A stretch of DNA of 64,000 bases from Polynucleobacter antarcticus (GTDB lineage: Bacteria > Pseudomonadota > Gammaproteobacteria > Burkholderiales > Burkholderiaceae), in contig NZ_CP028941.1 in the NCBI RefSeq assembly GCF_013307245.1, positions 1,860,001 to 1,924,000 on the forward strand, read 5' to 3'. Shown here in pieces: positions 34,455 through 44,842 of this stretch (within the stretch, counting starts at the first letter, position 1; every line of letters begins with the position of its first letter). The notes beneath the pieces were generated by a model. The model ran no database searches. It saw only the letters and a list, made by a program, of their open reading frames with translations, and was not told the origin of the DNA. Both the position numbers and the translations under genes were made by a program.

Positions 34455-35479
34455 AGTCGATCTCTGACGCCATCCCACTCCTGACCAGCTGGTGGCTCAG
34501 GAAATAAAATTAAGTCCCATGCTTGTTGATCTAGGTCCCTTAATAATCGATATAAACGATTAGCAAATGCAGCACTATCACTGGGAATGAGCACCTCCTC
34601 AAAATGAGCCGATGGATGCCCATCCTCACTCAAAGAAGATTCTGACTCCCAGACCCCTACTGCTACACGAGATTTAATATCCGGAAACTCGCTCAAAGCA
34701 TCTAATACTCGTCCTGGAGAATACAAGCGTAATGGTGTCGTCGGAGCGTAATGCGCGCGCAAACTACCAGAAACTCTGGGAAGACTACTAGCGTCTTTTG
34801 CAGAACCCACTTCATTTGGTAGCCACACTTTAATACCAGTTTTGGTAAAGATTTCACTAGGGGTAATCATGCCTGGTCTTAATAGGATCGCTTGATCTGA
34901 AGAGGATAAATCAAGGATGGTGGACTCAATACCTACCTCGCAATCACCGCCATCCAAGATCATCAGATCGAGTATGCCCTCAAACTCACTACGTACATCA
35001 GCAGCACTCGTTGGAGAAACTTTGCCAAAACGATTAGCAGAAGGGGCGACTACACCGCCATTAAATTTTCTCAAAAGCTCTTGCGCCATAGGATGGGCTG
35101 GTACACGAATGGCTACTGTATCTTGACCACCAGTCAGTTCATGCAGGACACTTTTATCTTTTTTAAATACCAGCGTGAGCGGACCTGGCCAAAATGCATT
35201 CATCAGTTTAAGAGCATCGTCTGATAAGTCACGTACCCATGGCGCTAATAAAGAAGTCCAGTCTTTGTTCGCTGTACCACTTTGAGTAGGCGCAGCTAAG
35301 TGCACAATCAAGGGATGATTAGAAGGTCTACCTTTGGCAGTAAAAATCTTATGGATAGCTTCTGGATTACGCGCATCTGCGCCTAATCCATAGACTGTCT
35401 CCGTAGGAAAGGCGACTAAACCACCATTGTGTAAAGTTTGTACTGCTTGCTCCATTACAACAGAACTATCAGTAGGCAT
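34400..35479 (-). CDS. tsaC: L-threonylcarbamoyladenylate synthase, Sua5 type
   Basis: The enzyme makes threonylcarbamoyl-AMP from threonine, bicarbonate and ATP, the first step toward t6A in ANN-decoding tRNAs. The YrdC domain (about 1-210) shows GLVAFPTETVYGLGADA, KGRPSNHPLIVHL and APSANRFGKVSPTSA. A second Sua5 domain (about 230-355) begins after SGSLRAHYAPTTPLRL. At 359 residues it is the long Sua5 form, not the short TsaC of E. coli. It follows purK by 3 bases, ending the purC-purE-purK-tsaC string. The last 18 codons lie on the antisense of dacB. Confidence 0.93.
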   Translation of the reverse strand: MPTDSSVVMEQAVQTLHNGGLVAFPTETVYGLGADARNPEAIHKIFTAKGRPSNHPLIVHLAAPTQSGTANKDWTSLLAPWVRDLSDDALKLMNAFWPGPLTLVFKKDKSVLHELTGGQDTVAIRVPAHPMAQELLRKFNGGVVAPSANRFGKVSPTSAADVRSEFEGILDLMILDGGDCEVGIESTILDLSSSDQAILLRPGMITPSEIFTKTGIKVWLPNEVGSAKDASSLPRVSGSLRAHYAPTTPLRLYSPGRVLDALSEFPDIKSRVAVGVWESESSLSEDGHPSAHFEEVLIPSDSAAFANRLYRLLRDLDQQAWDLILFPEPPAGQEWDGVRDRLQRACFGSGPSSISHASN

Positions 35480-35482
35480 AAG

Positions 35483-36667
35483 TTAGGGCTCAATACCTAG
35501 TTCAACAGCTACTGCCGCACAATTTTGTCGAGCTTGGTTAAGCGATTCGCCTAAACAATTAATGTGGCCCATCTTACGTCCGATACGAGGATCAGACTTT
35601 CCATATAAGTGCAGCTTCGCATCGGGATGCGAAAGTACTTGATTCCAGGCGGGTTCTTGTGAGGTACTTAAGTTATCGTCAAACCAAAGGTCACCTAAGA
35701 GGTTCAGCATAGAAACGGGGGCCAATAAACGCGTATCCCCTAAAGGTAAACGCGCCATGCTTCTGACTTGTTGTTCAAACTGGCCAGTGACGCAAGCATC
35801 CATCGTGTAGTGTCCAGAATTGTGAGGGCGAGGAGCGATTTCATTAGCAACAATATCGCCATTCTTTAATACAAAGAACTCCACACATAAAACGCCGACA
35901 TAATCAATCTTCCGAATCAGTGCCTTTGCAGCCTCAATAATCTTTTTTTCTTGCGCAGGCTTCAAAGAAGGAGCCGGAACAGTCGAAGTATGCAAAATAC
36001 CATCGCGATGAATGTTTTGAGAAACTGGGTAAGCCACTACTGCATCATCATAGCCACGCACCACTAAAGCAGAGACCTCAAAATCAAGATCCATCCGCTT
36101 TTCAAGAACACAGGGCACCTTACCCAGCTCAGCCCAAGCAGCCGCTAATTCTGTAAGTTCATAAACCGTGATCTGGCCTTTACCGTCGTAACCCATGCGG
36201 GCAGTTTTCAAGATTCCAGGAAAAAGATCATTAGGCACATGGGCAATATCGGCATCATGTTCGATGACAGCATAAGGAGCCGGGCCAATATTGGTTTCGG
36301 CTTTCCAAGCCGCTAAGAACTTTTTCTCTGCCACCCGATTTTGGGCGATCGAGACACAACTACTACGCGGTGCTACAAAAGCACCTAAGGCTTCGAGTGC
36401 ATCTAAAGCTTGCGCAGGGACATTTTCAAATTCAGTACTCACAGATTGACATAAGGCAGCCATCTGCTTAAGTGCAACAGAGTCGGTGTAATCTGCTTTA
36501 ATAAATTTCTCAGCCAGAGATCCCGCAGGGCTATCGGGGTCAGGATCTAACACACAGACCTTGTACCCCATTGCTTGCGCAGCCTGCGTAAACATCCGCC
36601 CCAATTGACCGCCACCTAAAATTCCTAAATATGAACCCGGTAAGATGGGTTCCAAATGCTCTGCCAT
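35483..36667 (-). CDS. purK: N5-carboxyaminoimidazole ribonucleotide synthase
   Basis: PurK uses ATP and bicarbonate to carboxylate AIR in purine synthesis. The 394-residue ATP-grasp protein has the N-terminal GILGGGQLGRMFTQAAQ, the central KTARMGYDGKGQ nucleotide-binding loop, and the metal-binding VEFFVLKNGDIVANEIAPRPHNSGHYT. The family length is about 355-390. It follows purE by 4 bases; PurE acts on its product. Confidence 0.96.
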   Translation of the reverse strand: MAEHLEPILPGSYLGILGGGQLGRMFTQAAQAMGYKVCVLDPDPDSPAGSLAEKFIKADYTDSVALKQMAALCQSVSTEFENVPAQALDALEALGAFVAPRSSCVSIAQNRVAEKKFLAAWKAETNIGPAPYAVIEHDADIAHVPNDLFPGILKTARMGYDGKGQITVYELTELAAAWAELGKVPCVLEKRMDLDFEVSALVVRGYDDAVVAYPVSQNIHRDGILHTSTVPAPSLKPAQEKKIIEAAKALIRKIDYVGVLCVEFFVLKNGDIVANEIAPRPHNSGHYTMDACVTGQFEQQVRSMARLPLGDTRLLAPVSMLNLLGDLWFDDNLSTSQEPAWNQVLSHPDAKLHLYGKSDPRIGRKMGHINCLGESLNQARQNCAAVAVELGIEP

Positions 36668-36671
36668 CTGT

Positions 36672-37178
36672 TTAGTATCCCGGCAAATTCATCGAGCGCG
36701 CAGCATCAGTCTGCTGAGCACGAAATGCTTCTAACTGTGTTGCTAAAGCAGCATCATGTAGAGCTAAATTGGCAATCACATGCAAAGCAGCATTTGCTGC
36801 GCCTGCCTCACCAATTGCAAACGTTGCCACTGGAATACCTTTTGGCATTTGGACTATTGAGTAAAGAGAATCTTCCCCACGCAAATACTTGCTAGCAACT
36901 GGAACACCATAAACTGGAACAATGGTTTTAGAGGCCAACATGCCAGGTAAGTGGGCGGCACCCCCAGCGCCAGCAATGATGGCCTGAAGACCTCGCTTGC
37001 TTGCCTGCTCGGCATACTGGAACATGTCATCTGGCATACGATGCGCAGACAGCACTTTTGCTTCATGAGTGATACCGAATTGTTCCAACATTTGTGCGGC
37101 ATGCTGCATGGTGTCCCAGTCTGAATTGGAACCCATCACAATGCCCACTATTGGTGTCTTACTTGGATTTTTACTCAT
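36672..37178 (-). CDS. purE: N5-carboxyaminoimidazole ribonucleotide mutase
   Basis: PurE moves the carboxylate from N5 to C4 of the imidazole ring. The product has 168 residues, in the expected size of class I PurE, and contains [26 protein letters not shown] with the catalytic His, and [13 protein letters not shown] take the ATG at 37176-37178 because GGAG lies 6 bases upstream; a TTG four codons earlier is the other in-frame choice. About 68 bases separate it from purC. Confidence 0.95.
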   Translation of the reverse strand: MSKNPSKTPIVGIVMGSNSDWDTMQHAAQMLEQFGITHEAKVLSAHRMPDDMFQYAEQASKRGLQAIIAGAGGAAHLPGMLASKTIVPVYGVPVASKYLRGEDSLYSIVQMPKGIPVATFAIGEAGAANAALHVIANLALHDAALATQLEAFRAQQTDAARSMNLPGY

Positions 37179-37246
37179 TGGCATCTCCAAATACCCTTCA
37201 ATCTTGATAAGTATCTATTATCCCAGCCTTTTCTGGCTAGGGGAAA

Positions 37247-38143
37247 TTAGACCTTTGTCAGGCGTGTAAGGGCTTCGCGGTATTTTTCAGCAGTTTTCTC
37301 AATCACCTCAGCCGGCAAGGCGGGGGCGGGGGCTGTTTTTGGCCAGGGCTTGCCATCGACCATTGCTGTTTCGAGCCAGTCACGCACAAACTGCTTGTCA
37401 TAAGACGGTGGGTTTGCGCCTACCTGGTATGTTTCAGCAGGCCAGAAACGAGAGGAGTCCGCAGTCAAAATCTCATCCATCAACACCAATTGACCAGCGC
37501 CATCTAAACCAAACTCAAACTTAGTATCGGCAATAATGATGCCGCGCGTAGCAGCGAATTCAGATGCTTCTTGATATAAACGAATACTGACTTCACGAAT
37601 TTGATGGGCTAACTTTTCACCAATCATCTCGATGACTTTTTCAAAAGAAATATTCTCATCATGATTGCCCATCTCTGCTTTTGCAGCAGGGGTAAAAATA
37701 GGCTTAGGCAATTTTTGGGCATTTTGCAAACCAGACGGCAGCGTGATCCCACATACCTTGCCCGTGTCTTGATAGTCTTTCCAGCCACTACCTGCCAGAT
37801 AACCCCGAACAACAGCCTCTACCAAAATGGGCTTAAGGCGTTTCGCAACTACAGCGCGGCCTTGTACTTGAGTGAGTTCATCGGCAGCTACAACACTTGC
37901 AGGATCTATCCCGGTTAAGTGATTGGGAATAACAGCGGCCAACTTATCAAACCAAAAATTAGCCATTTGATTCAGTACTATTCCCTTCTCTGGAATAGGC
38001 TGACCCATCACCACGTCAAAAGCAGACAAGCGATCAGTAGTCACCATCAGTAACTTGTCATCCCCTAGTGCATATACATCACGTACCTTGCCCTTGGACA
38101 GCAAAGGCAGAGACTGAATGGAGGTGGCATATAAAGCAGGCAT
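37247..38143 (-). CDS. purC: Phosphoribosylaminoimidazole-succinocarboxamide synthase
   Basis: PurC joins CAIR to aspartate with ATP, giving SAICAR, the substrate of PurB. The 298-residue form is longer than E. coli PurC (237) and resembles the yeast-like variant common in betaproteobacteria. It shows [43 protein letters not shown] and [23 protein letters not shown] 8 bases before the ATG is a good ribosome-binding site. It lies 43 bases downstream of fba. Confidence 0.96.
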   Translation of the reverse strand: MPALYATSIQSLPLLSKGKVRDVYALGDDKLLMVTTDRLSAFDVVMGQPIPEKGIVLNQMANFWFDKLAAVIPNHLTGIDPASVVAADELTQVQGRAVVAKRLKPILVEAVVRGYLAGSGWKDYQDTGKVCGITLPSGLQNAQKLPKPIFTPAAKAEMGNHDENISFEKVIEMIGEKLAHQIREVSIRLYQEASEFAATRGIIIADTKFEFGLDGAGQLVLMDEILTADSSRFWPAETYQVGANPPSYDKQFVRDWLETAMVDGKPWPKTAPAPALPAEVIEKTAEKYREALTRLTKV

Positions 38144-38186
38144 ATCAAACTTCCTTAGTTTCTTACTGAGTTTCTTACTTCACTAT

Positions 38187-39251
38187 TTACTTAACAATCT
38201 GAGCCAATTTGCCACTCTTGTACAACTCAGCCATTTTCTCTAATGGAATCGGTTTAATTTTAGAAGCTTGACCAGCGCAACCAAAAGCCTGAAAACGTGC
38301 GATACACACTTTCTTAGCTGCTTCGCGCGCAGGCTTTAAGTAATCGCGAGGATCAAACTTACTGGGATTTTCGACAAGATAGCGGCGAATAGCGCCCGTC
38401 ATCGCCAAACGAATATCGGTATCAATATTGATCTTACGTACACCATGCTTAATACCCTCTTGAATTTCTTCAACCGGCACGCCATAAGTTTCCTTCATAT
38501 CGCCACCAAATTCACGAATTTCAGCGAGTAATTCTTGAGGAACGCTAGAGGAGCCATGCATCACTAAATGGGTATTCGGAATACGTTGATGAATTTCTTT
38601 AATACGCTCAATCGCCAAAATATCGCCTGTAGGTTTCTTGGTGAATTTATAAGCGCCGTGACTCGTACCGATCGCAATTGCTAGGGCATCGCACTGAGTC
38701 AATTTAACAAAATCAGCAGCTTGCTCAACATCAGTCAATAATTGCTCGCGAGTCATCTTGCCATCGGCACCATGACCATCTTCCTTATCACCTTGCATGG
38801 TTTCAAGAGAGCCTAGAACACCTAATTCAGCTTCTACGGTTACGCCAATAGAGTGGGAGAACTTGACAACCTCTCTTGAAACATCAACGTTGTATTCATA
38901 GCTAGCGACCGACTTACCATCTGCCTCTAAGGAACCATCCATCATCACACTAGTAAAGCCGCTCTTGATAGCTGCCATACATACTGCGGGGCTTTGTCCA
39001 TGGTCTTGATGCATCACGACAGGTATATGTGGATAGGCTTCTACTGCTGCAGAAATCAAATGGCGTAAAAATGGTTCTCCGGCATATTTTCGAGCACCTG
39101 CGGAAGCCTGCATGATCACAGGGGAGTCCGCTTCATGCGCAGCCTCCATGATGGCAGTTACCTGCTCTAAATTATTGACATTAAATGCGGGCAAGCCGTA
39201 GCCATTTTCAGCAGCATGATCCAATAGTTGTCGCAAAGATACTAAAGCCAT
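38187..39251 (-). CDS. fba: Class II fructose-bisphosphate aldolase
   Basis: The zinc enzyme cleaves fructose 1,6-bisphosphate to triose phosphates in glycolysis, or makes it in gluconeogenesis. The 354-residue product begins [27 protein letters not shown] and has [22 protein letters not shown] and HGSSSVPQE, with metal-binding histidines in place. It belongs to the CbbA-like subgroup often called Calvin-cycle subtype, though no other cbb genes are visible here. It follows pyk by 50 bases. Confidence 0.95.
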   Translation of the reverse strand: MALVSLRQLLDHAAENGYGLPAFNVNNLEQVTAIMEAAHEADSPVIMQASAGARKYAGEPFLRHLISAAVEAYPHIPVVMHQDHGQSPAVCMAAIKSGFTSVMMDGSLEADGKSVASYEYNVDVSREVVKFSHSIGVTVEAELGVLGSLETMQGDKEDGHGADGKMTREQLLTDVEQAADFVKLTQCDALAIAIGTSHGAYKFTKKPTGDILAIERIKEIHQRIPNTHLVMHGSSSVPQELLAEIREFGGDMKETYGVPVEEIQEGIKHGVRKINIDTDIRLAMTGAIRRYLVENPSKFDPRDYLKPAREAAKKVCIARFQAFGCAGQASKIKPIPLEKMAELYKSGKLAQIVK

Positions 39252-39301
39252 TATTTTCTCTTAATAAATAGTAATAAATACATTGGGTTGATCAGATGAC
39301 C

Positions 39302-40738
39302 TTACTTCACTTGAATGATTTTCAAGTTATTTGTTCCGCCAGGCTCACCCATCGGCTCGCCTGAAGTGAGCACTACGATATCGCCCTGCTTTACTGCGCC
39401 TAACTTTTTAAGATAAGTTTCTACTTCCTGCAACGCAGTATCGCGATCTTTGGTGTAATCCAAACCCACTGGAATAACATTGCGATAGGTACTTAAAGCA
39501 CGTTGGGTTGAGATTTTTGAAGTTAAGGCAAAAATAGGGACATGGATGTTATGACGGCTCATCCAGATTGGTGTTGAACCTGAATCCGTAAGCGCAGCAA
39601 TTGCTTGTGCATTCAAATGATGGGCTGTAAATAAAGCACCTAATGCAATAGTCTGATCGATACGTGAGAAAGTCTGACCTAAAAAATCAGCATCTAATTC
39701 AACGAGATCGGATTTTTCTGCTTCAACACAAATCTCGGCCATGGCCTTAATGGTCTGAACAGGATACATACCAGCAGCTGATTCAGCAGAAAGCATGACC
39801 GCGTCGGTACCATCTAATACGGCATTCGCCACATCACTGACTTCAGCGCGAGTAGGCACTGGTGCATTGATCATGGATTCCATCATTTGGGTTGCGGTAA
39901 TCGTAAATTTATCTGCCTCAAGTGCCCAGGCAATCATGCGCTTTTGAAGTGCTGGAACTGCAGCATTACCCACTTCAATTGCCAAGTCACCACGCGCAAC
40001 CATAATGCCATCACTCTGCGCAATAATACTTTTCAGTGCCTCCGGCTCAATCGCTTCTGCACGCTCGACTTTAGCAATCGTCTTGACTTTACCAACACCA
40101 TACTTTGCGCTTGCAGCATCAGCCAACTTACGGGCATAGGCCATGTCTGCGCCATCTTTTGGAAAGCTGATCGCTAAAAAATCTACCCCCATCGCAATAG
40201 CAGCATCTAAATCAGCGATATCTTTTTCAGTCAAAGCGGGCGCAGTCAAACCACCACCCGCACGATTAATTCCCTTGTTATTGGATAAGGGGCCACCCTG
40301 CTCTACTTGGGTAAAAATCTCACCACCTTGAACGCGCTCTACACGCAGTACTACCAAACCATCGTTAAGTAAGAGACGATCGCCTGGCTTAACATCGCCG
40401 GGGAGCTCTTTGTAATCTAAACCGACACGCTCTTGATTGCCCATTTCACAGCCGATATCCAGAATAAATTGAGCACCTTCTTTCAAAAGAATTTTGCTGT
40501 CAATAAATTTTCCGACTCGGATTTTGGGGCCTTGCAAGTCAGCCATAATGCCAACTTCTTTACCTACTTCCGCAGAAATACTCCGCACCAAATCATGGCG
40601 CGCTTTGTGATCAGCGACCGTGCCATGAGAGAAGTTCATTCGAACGACGTCCACACCAGCGCGGATCATGTCACGAAGTACTTCTGGCTTTTCAGAAGCG
40701 GGGCCTAAGGTAGCAATAATTTTTGTAGCTCTCAACAT
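39302..40738 (-). CDS. pyk: Pyruvate kinase
   Basis: Pyruvate kinase makes ATP and pyruvate from phosphoenolpyruvate. The product has 478 residues with the TIM-barrel signatures RMNFSHG, DLQGPKIRVGKF, KVERAEAIE, DGIMVARGDLAIEVG and TATQMMESMI, and a C-terminal allosteric-type domain (about 350-478). It follows pgk with two bases between, so the two are probably translationally coupled. Whether the strain uses full glycolysis cannot be judged from this window; no phosphofructokinase gene is present. Confidence 0.96.
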   Translation of the reverse strand: MLRATKIIATLGPASEKPEVLRDMIRAGVDVVRMNFSHGTVADHKARHDLVRSISAEVGKEVGIMADLQGPKIRVGKFIDSKILLKEGAQFILDIGCEMGNQERVGLDYKELPGDVKPGDRLLLNDGLVVLRVERVQGGEIFTQVEQGGPLSNNKGINRAGGGLTAPALTEKDIADLDAAIAMGVDFLAISFPKDGADMAYARKLADAASAKYGVGKVKTIAKVERAEAIEPEALKSIIAQSDGIMVARGDLAIEVGNAAVPALQKRMIAWALEADKFTITATQMMESMINAPVPTRAEVSDVANAVLDGTDAVMLSAESAAGMYPVQTIKAMAEICVEAEKSDLVELDADFLGQTFSRIDQTIALGALFTAHHLNAQAIAALTDSGSTPIWMSRHNIHVPIFALTSKISTQRALSTYRNVIPVGLDYTKDRDTALQEVETYLKKLGAVKQGDIVVLTSGEPMGEPGGTNNLKIIQVK

Positions 40739-40740
40739 AA

Positions 40741-41952
40741 TTAGTCTTTCGCTCGTTCAGCTAATACGACAAAGGCTGGCAATGGTTTACCTTCCAGAAA
40801 TTCTAAGAAAGCACCGCCACCAGTGGAAATGTAATCGACTTGATTTTCAATACCGTACTTCGCAATCGCTGCTAAGGTGTCACCCCCACCAGCAATAGAA
40901 AATGCAGGAGAGTGGGCAATCGCTGCTGCTAACATTTTGGTGCCACCGCCAAATTGATCAATCTCAAATACACCTAAGGGGCCATTCCAAACAATGGTGC
41001 CGGCATGAGCCAACATGGTCGATAGACGTGCTGCTGTTTTAGGGCCAATATCCAAAATCATGTCATCTTCTGCGACCTGATCTGCGGAAACACGGTTAGC
41101 GCGGGCCAATGGTGAGAGCTCATTCGCAACGACAACATCCTCAGGAATAGGAACATGGGCTCCTCGCTTTTCCATGATGGCCATAATTTCTAATGCTTCA
41201 TTGACTAGGTCAGGCTCAGCTAAAGATTTACCAATCGATAGACCTTTCGCCAACATAAAAGTGTTGGCAATGCCGCCGCCTACGATTAACTCATCTACCT
41301 TATCTGCCAAGGTTTTTAAAATCGTTAACTTAGAAGAAACTTTTGAGCCGGCCACAATCGCTACCAGCGGGCGCCTGGGGTTAGCGAGTGCGCGGCTTAA
41401 GGCATCAAGCTCTGCCGCCATCAATGGGCCAGCACACGCAATCGGGGCAAACTTCGCTACGCCGTTGGTGGTAGCTTCAGCACGATGCGCCGTCCCAAAA
41501 GCATCGTTGACATAGACATCACATAAAGCGGCAATCTTTTTAGATAACTCATCGGTATTTTTCTTCTCACCCACATTGAGTCGGCAATTTTCAAGTAATA
41601 CGAGCTCTCCGGGATGGACTTCAAAACCACCATCAACCCAATCACTAATAAGGGGGACCTTACGATTTAAGAGGCTGGCAATACGGTCAGCTACCGGAGC
41701 CAAGCTATCTTCAGGCTTGAATTGACCCTCGCTTGGGCGGCCTAAATGGGAAGTAACCATGACGGCTGCGCCCGCATCCAAACAGATTCGGACTGCGGGC
41801 ATCGAGGCCCGAATACGGGTATCTTCCGTAATATTGCCTAAATCATCCTGAGGTACGTTCAAGTCAGACCGAATCAACACCCGCTTACCCTTTAAAAGGC
41901 CTGCCTGGGCTAGTTCACTGAGGCGTTTTACTTGATAGAGGGATTGCGGCAT
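40741..41952 (-). CDS. pgk: Phosphoglycerate kinase
   Basis: Pgk transfers phosphate between 1,3-bisphosphoglycerate and ADP. I start at [14 protein letters not shown] (403 residues), near the family's normal length, rather than an in-frame reading 23 codons longer. Motifs visible are [24 protein letters not shown], the [12 protein letters not shown] segment, [10 protein letters not shown] and the nucleotide loop [12 protein letters not shown]. It is the first visible gene of a run pgk-pyk-fba-purC-purE-purK-tsaC. Such a grouping of lower glycolysis with purine genes is unusual outside close relatives, and shared transcription beyond pgk-pyk is not shown. Confidence 0.96.
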   Translation of the reverse strand: MPQSLYQVKRLSELAQAGLLKGKRVLIRSDLNVPQDDLGNITEDTRIRASMPAVRICLDAGAAVMVTSHLGRPSEGQFKPEDSLAPVADRIASLLNRKVPLISDWVDGGFEVHPGELVLLENCRLNVGEKKNTDELSKKIAALCDVYVNDAFGTAHRAEATTNGVAKFAPIACAGPLMAAELDALSRALANPRRPLVAIVAGSKVSSKLTILKTLADKVDELIVGGGIANTFMLAKGLSIGKSLAEPDLVNEALEIMAIMEKRGAHVPIPEDVVVANELSPLARANRVSADQVAEDDMILDIGPKTAARLSTMLAHAGTIVWNGPLGVFEIDQFGGGTKMLAAAIAHSPAFSIAGGGDTLAAIAKYGIENQVDYISTGGGAFLEFLEGKPLPAFVVLAERAKD

Positions 41953-42160
41953 GAGTATCGGTAAATAAGGTGATTTATAGGTATTGCTCCATTCTAAATC
42001 GTCTAGGGCATTTAACCCCAAAGGGGTCCTAAGCTAGCCAAAATAAATACTCTGCCTGCTCTACAATAAGGGCTTGGGGGTCTTTTAAGCTTTGTGAACA
42101 TTACTCCATGCGCTTAGTTGCCCGATTAACTTGATGTATCAGACACAAAAGGTAGAAAAA

Positions 42161-43087
42161 ATGTCGATGTCCGACCGCGATGGCTTTATTTGGTCCGATG
42201 GGAAGCTCGTACCTTGGCGTGAAGCCAATGTTCATGTGCTGACCCACAGTCTTCACTACGGAATGGGCGTATTTGAAGGTATTCGTGCCTACAAAACCCC
42301 TCAAGGCACTGCTGTCTTCCGTTTACCTGAGCACGTTAAGCGCTTATTCAATGGAACGAAGATTTTTCAGATAAATATGCCTTACACCCCAGAACAAATT
42401 ACTAAAGGCATTATTGATGTGGTCAATAGTAACGAGCTGCAAGCTTGCTACATTCGCCCGATCATTTTTATTGGTTCAGAAAAATTAGGTATTTCTCCAA
42501 AGGGCAACACGATTCATACTGCGATCGCTGCTTGGGAATGGGGAGCTTACTTGGGTGAGGATGGTCTGAATAAAGGTATCCGCGTTAAGACCTCTTCATT
42601 TACCCGTCACTTTGTAAACTCTTCACTGGTGCGCGCCAAAGCTTCTGGCTACTACATCAACTCCATCTTAGCAAACCAAGAAGTCACTACTAACGGCTAC
42701 GATGAAGCCCTCTTACTAGATACCGAAGGCTATGTCTCTGAGGGATCTGGCGAAAATATCTTTATGGTACGCGATGGTATTGTTTACACACCTGATCTGG
42801 CCTCTTGTTTAGATGGCATTACCCGTAACTCGATTATTGAGATCGTCAAAGACTTAGGTCTCGAGTTGCGTGAGAAACGGATTACGCGTGATGAGGTCTA
42901 TTCTGCAGATGAGGCTTTCTTTACAGGCACTGCTGCTGAAGTCACGCCGATTCGTGAGCTTGATGATCGCACTATTGGTGATGGTAAGCGTGGTCCCATT
43001 ACCGAGAAAATTCAAACTATTTACTTTGATGCCGTCTACGGTAGAAGCGATAAATATAAATCTTGGTTGACTTACGTTAAGCCCTAG
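42161..43087 (+). CDS. ilvE: Branched-chain amino acid aminotransferase
   Basis: IlvE carries out the last transamination step to leucine, isoleucine and valine. The product has 308 residues from ATG 42161, chosen because AAGG at 42149-42152 lies 8 bases upstream; upstream in-frame starts at 42131/42134 lack such a site. This PLP fold-type IV protein shows WREANVHVLTHSLHYGMGVFEGIRAY, SLVRAKASGYYINSILA with the PLP lysine, and SEGSGENIFMV. Its stop is followed 9 bases later by the small zf-CHCC gene, the same neighbour seen in many betaproteobacteria. Confidence 0.95.
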   Translation: MSMSDRDGFIWSDGKLVPWREANVHVLTHSLHYGMGVFEGIRAYKTPQGTAVFRLPEHVKRLFNGTKIFQINMPYTPEQITKGIIDVVNSNELQACYIRPIIFIGSEKLGISPKGNTIHTAIAAWEWGAYLGEDGLNKGIRVKTSSFTRHFVNSSLVRAKASGYYINSILANQEVTTNGYDEALLLDTEGYVSEGSGENIFMVRDGIVYTPDLASCLDGITRNSIIEIVKDLGLELREKRITRDEVYSADEAFFTGTAAEVTPIRELDDRTIGDGKRGPITEKIQTIYFDAVYGRSDKYKSWLTYVKP

Positions 43088-43096
43088 GAAAATCGT

Positions 43097-43285
43097 ATGC
43101 GTGAATCTCCGGTAGTGATGATCGATGGCAAGAATTTGCCATTACATTGCCCTACGAATCAAACCCCGAGTTGGAACTCTCATCCCCGCGTTTTTCTAGA
43201 CGTCGCTAAAACAGGGGATGCCAAGTGTCCTTATTGCGGTACTGAGTACAAACTCATTCCGGGTACTGAGCCCCACGGGCACTAA
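43097..43285 (+). CDS. zf-CHCC zinc-finger domain protein
   Basis: This 62-residue protein has one Cys (LHCP) and one His (SHPRVFLDV) followed by KCPYCGTEYKL, the CHCC zinc-finger pattern also found in the NDUFS6 subunit of mitochondrial complex I. The bacterial stand-alone forms have no settled function. It is co-linear with ilvE, nine bases downstream. Confidence 0.85.
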   Translation: MRESPVVMIDGKNLPLHCPTNQTPSWNSHPRVFLDVAKTGDAKCPYCGTEYKLIPGTEPHGH

Positions 43286-43292
43286 ACCAATC

Positions 43293-43313
43293 AGCACCCC
43301 AAGATGGGGTGCT
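43293..43313 (+). terminator. Hairpin before waaF without a T run
   Basis: AGCACCCC and GGGGTGCT form a perfect 8-bp stem around AAGAT. The bases after it (GTATCGGG) are not T-rich, so it may be a processing or attenuation structure rather than a full terminator. Confidence 0.4.
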
Positions 43314-43330
43314 GTATCGGGATACCGCAT

Positions 43331-44386
43331 ATGAACCGTATTCTGATCATTGCGCCCAATTGGATTGGTGATGCGGTTATGTCCCAGCCGCTTTTGGCCA
43401 GCCTCAAGACGCTCTACCCACATTCCACGATTGATGTTCTCGCTAGTCCATGGGTGGCGCCTGTTTACCGAGCCTGTACAGAGGTCAATCAAGTCATTGA
43501 AGCCAAGTTAGAACACAAGCAATTGCAATGGGGCTTACGCAAAGACCTCGCAAAGCAAGTCCAAGCCAATCAATATGCCGCCTGTTTTGTACTGCCTAAT
43601 AGCTTTAAGTCGGCTCTCATTCCCTGGTTTGCTAATATTCCTTTCCGGATTGGCTATCGTGGAGAAATGCGCTTTGGACTCATTAACATTGTGCTGGATA
43701 ATCCCGGAAAAATAAATCGTCCACCCATGGCTGAGCATTACTTTGCTTTAAGCAAAGCCATCGATGCATCTACAGTCACTGACCGTACATATTCAGTTAC
43801 CCCATTGGAGCCAAAACTGAATACCTCCATCTCAGCACAGCAATCTATCGCTGAAAAACTACAGACTGCCTCGATTGATAAAAAATCAATCTATGTATTT
43901 TGTCCTGGTGCTGAATATGGCCCAACAAAACGTTGGCCCACACAACACTTTGCCAATCTTGCTAAGCAAGTCATTGCTACCGAACCCAGTGCGCAGATTA
44001 TTTTATTGGGGAGCAAGGGTGACCGTGCTCTAGCTGAGCATATTCAAACTCAAGCAGATCAAGCTAGTCATATTCATAATTGGTGTGGGGATACCTCACT
44101 CGATGAAGCGATTGCTTTGATTGCTATAAGTAAAGTGCTGGTGAGTAATGACTCAGGCCTAATGCATATTGGCGCTGCTTTAAAAGTACCGCAGGTTGCT
44201 ATTTTTGGCTCGAGCGATCCCCATCACACGCCACCCTTATCTGCTAAAGCGAAAGTACTCTGGCTCAATTTACCTTGTAGCCCCTGTCATAAAAGAGTCT
44301 GTCCGCTAGGTCACCTTCAATGTTTAAATGACATCTTGCCCGAAACAGTTCTAGACGCCATGCAGTCACTCGAAAGTACACTATGA
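43331..44386 (+). CDS. waaF: Lipopolysaccharide heptosyltransferase II
   Basis: WaaF adds the second L-glycero-D-manno-heptose to the LPS inner core (GT9 family). The product starts MNRILIIAPNWIGDAVMSQPLLASLK and continues with FCPGAEYGPTKRWP, VSNDSGLMHIGAALKVPQVAIFGSSDPHHTPP and a C-terminal cysteine cluster (LPCSPCHKRVCPLG) common in this family. I use ATG 43331 (351 residues) because the family begins at this residue. Its stop overlaps the next gene by ATGA. Confidence 0.93.
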   Translation: MNRILIIAPNWIGDAVMSQPLLASLKTLYPHSTIDVLASPWVAPVYRACTEVNQVIEAKLEHKQLQWGLRKDLAKQVQANQYAACFVLPNSFKSALIPWFANIPFRIGYRGEMRFGLINIVLDNPGKINRPPMAEHYFALSKAIDASTVTDRTYSVTPLEPKLNTSISAQQSIAEKLQTASIDKKSIYVFCPGAEYGPTKRWPTQHFANLAKQVIATEPSAQIILLGSKGDRALAEHIQTQADQASHIHNWCGDTSLDEAIALIAISKVLVSNDSGLMHIGAALKVPQVAIFGSSDPHHTPPLSAKAKVLWLNLPCSPCHKRVCPLGHLQCLNDILPETVLDAMQSLESTL

Positions 44387-44817
44387 CAAAACTTGCCAGA
44401 CTCTTTCATAATGCGGATGAAGTAGTGGATGCTTGGCGTGAAGCACTTAAGCGGCAAGATGTGCAAGGTGCTCTCGCTATTTGGCTCGATGATGACTCCA
44501 TTACTTGTGTACTTCCAGAAGGTCAACGCCTGAGTGGTCATGCAGAAATTAGGGCGGGTCTGGAACGCTTGCTTAATAAGCAAGCTTTGTTTCTGGAGCC
44601 CATTGCCTGCATTAGTCACTCTGTCTTGGGAGCAGCGGTTTATGACACCACTGAAGCAGTGCACCTCAAACCTAATCAGATTGAGGCGGCGTTCTTTCTG
44701 AATATCACCTTAGTATTGCTGCAAGACAGTCAAGGTTGGCGTATTGCCCATCTGCATGCGAGTCACTCAACAGATATTACTTTTGATGCGCCCTCCACAC
44801 CCCATGGCCTTCACTAA
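44383..44817 (+). CDS. SnoaL/NTF2-like (DUF4440-type) protein
   Basis: The 144-residue product begins with a helix and DVQGALAIWLDDDSITCVLPEGQRLSGHAEIRAGLERLL, the usual start of SnoaL-like NTF2-fold proteins that bind small ligands. The remainder gives the beta-strands expected, including FFLNITLVLLQDSQGWRIAHLHAS. No catalytic residues can be assigned. It is translationally coupled to waaF. Confidence 0.75.
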   Translation: MTKLARLFHNADEVVDAWREALKRQDVQGALAIWLDDDSITCVLPEGQRLSGHAEIRAGLERLLNKQALFLEPIACISHSVLGAAVYDTTEAVHLKPNQIEAAFFLNITLVLLQDSQGWRIAHLHASHSTDITFDAPSTPHGLH

Positions 44818-44842
44818 TTGATAGCGCACGGGTAACTCATCC

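Noticed and set aside
42101..42304. A 67-codon reverse frame across the ilvE start
   Set aside because: It overlaps the conserved N-terminus of IlvE and lacks any recognisable sequence.
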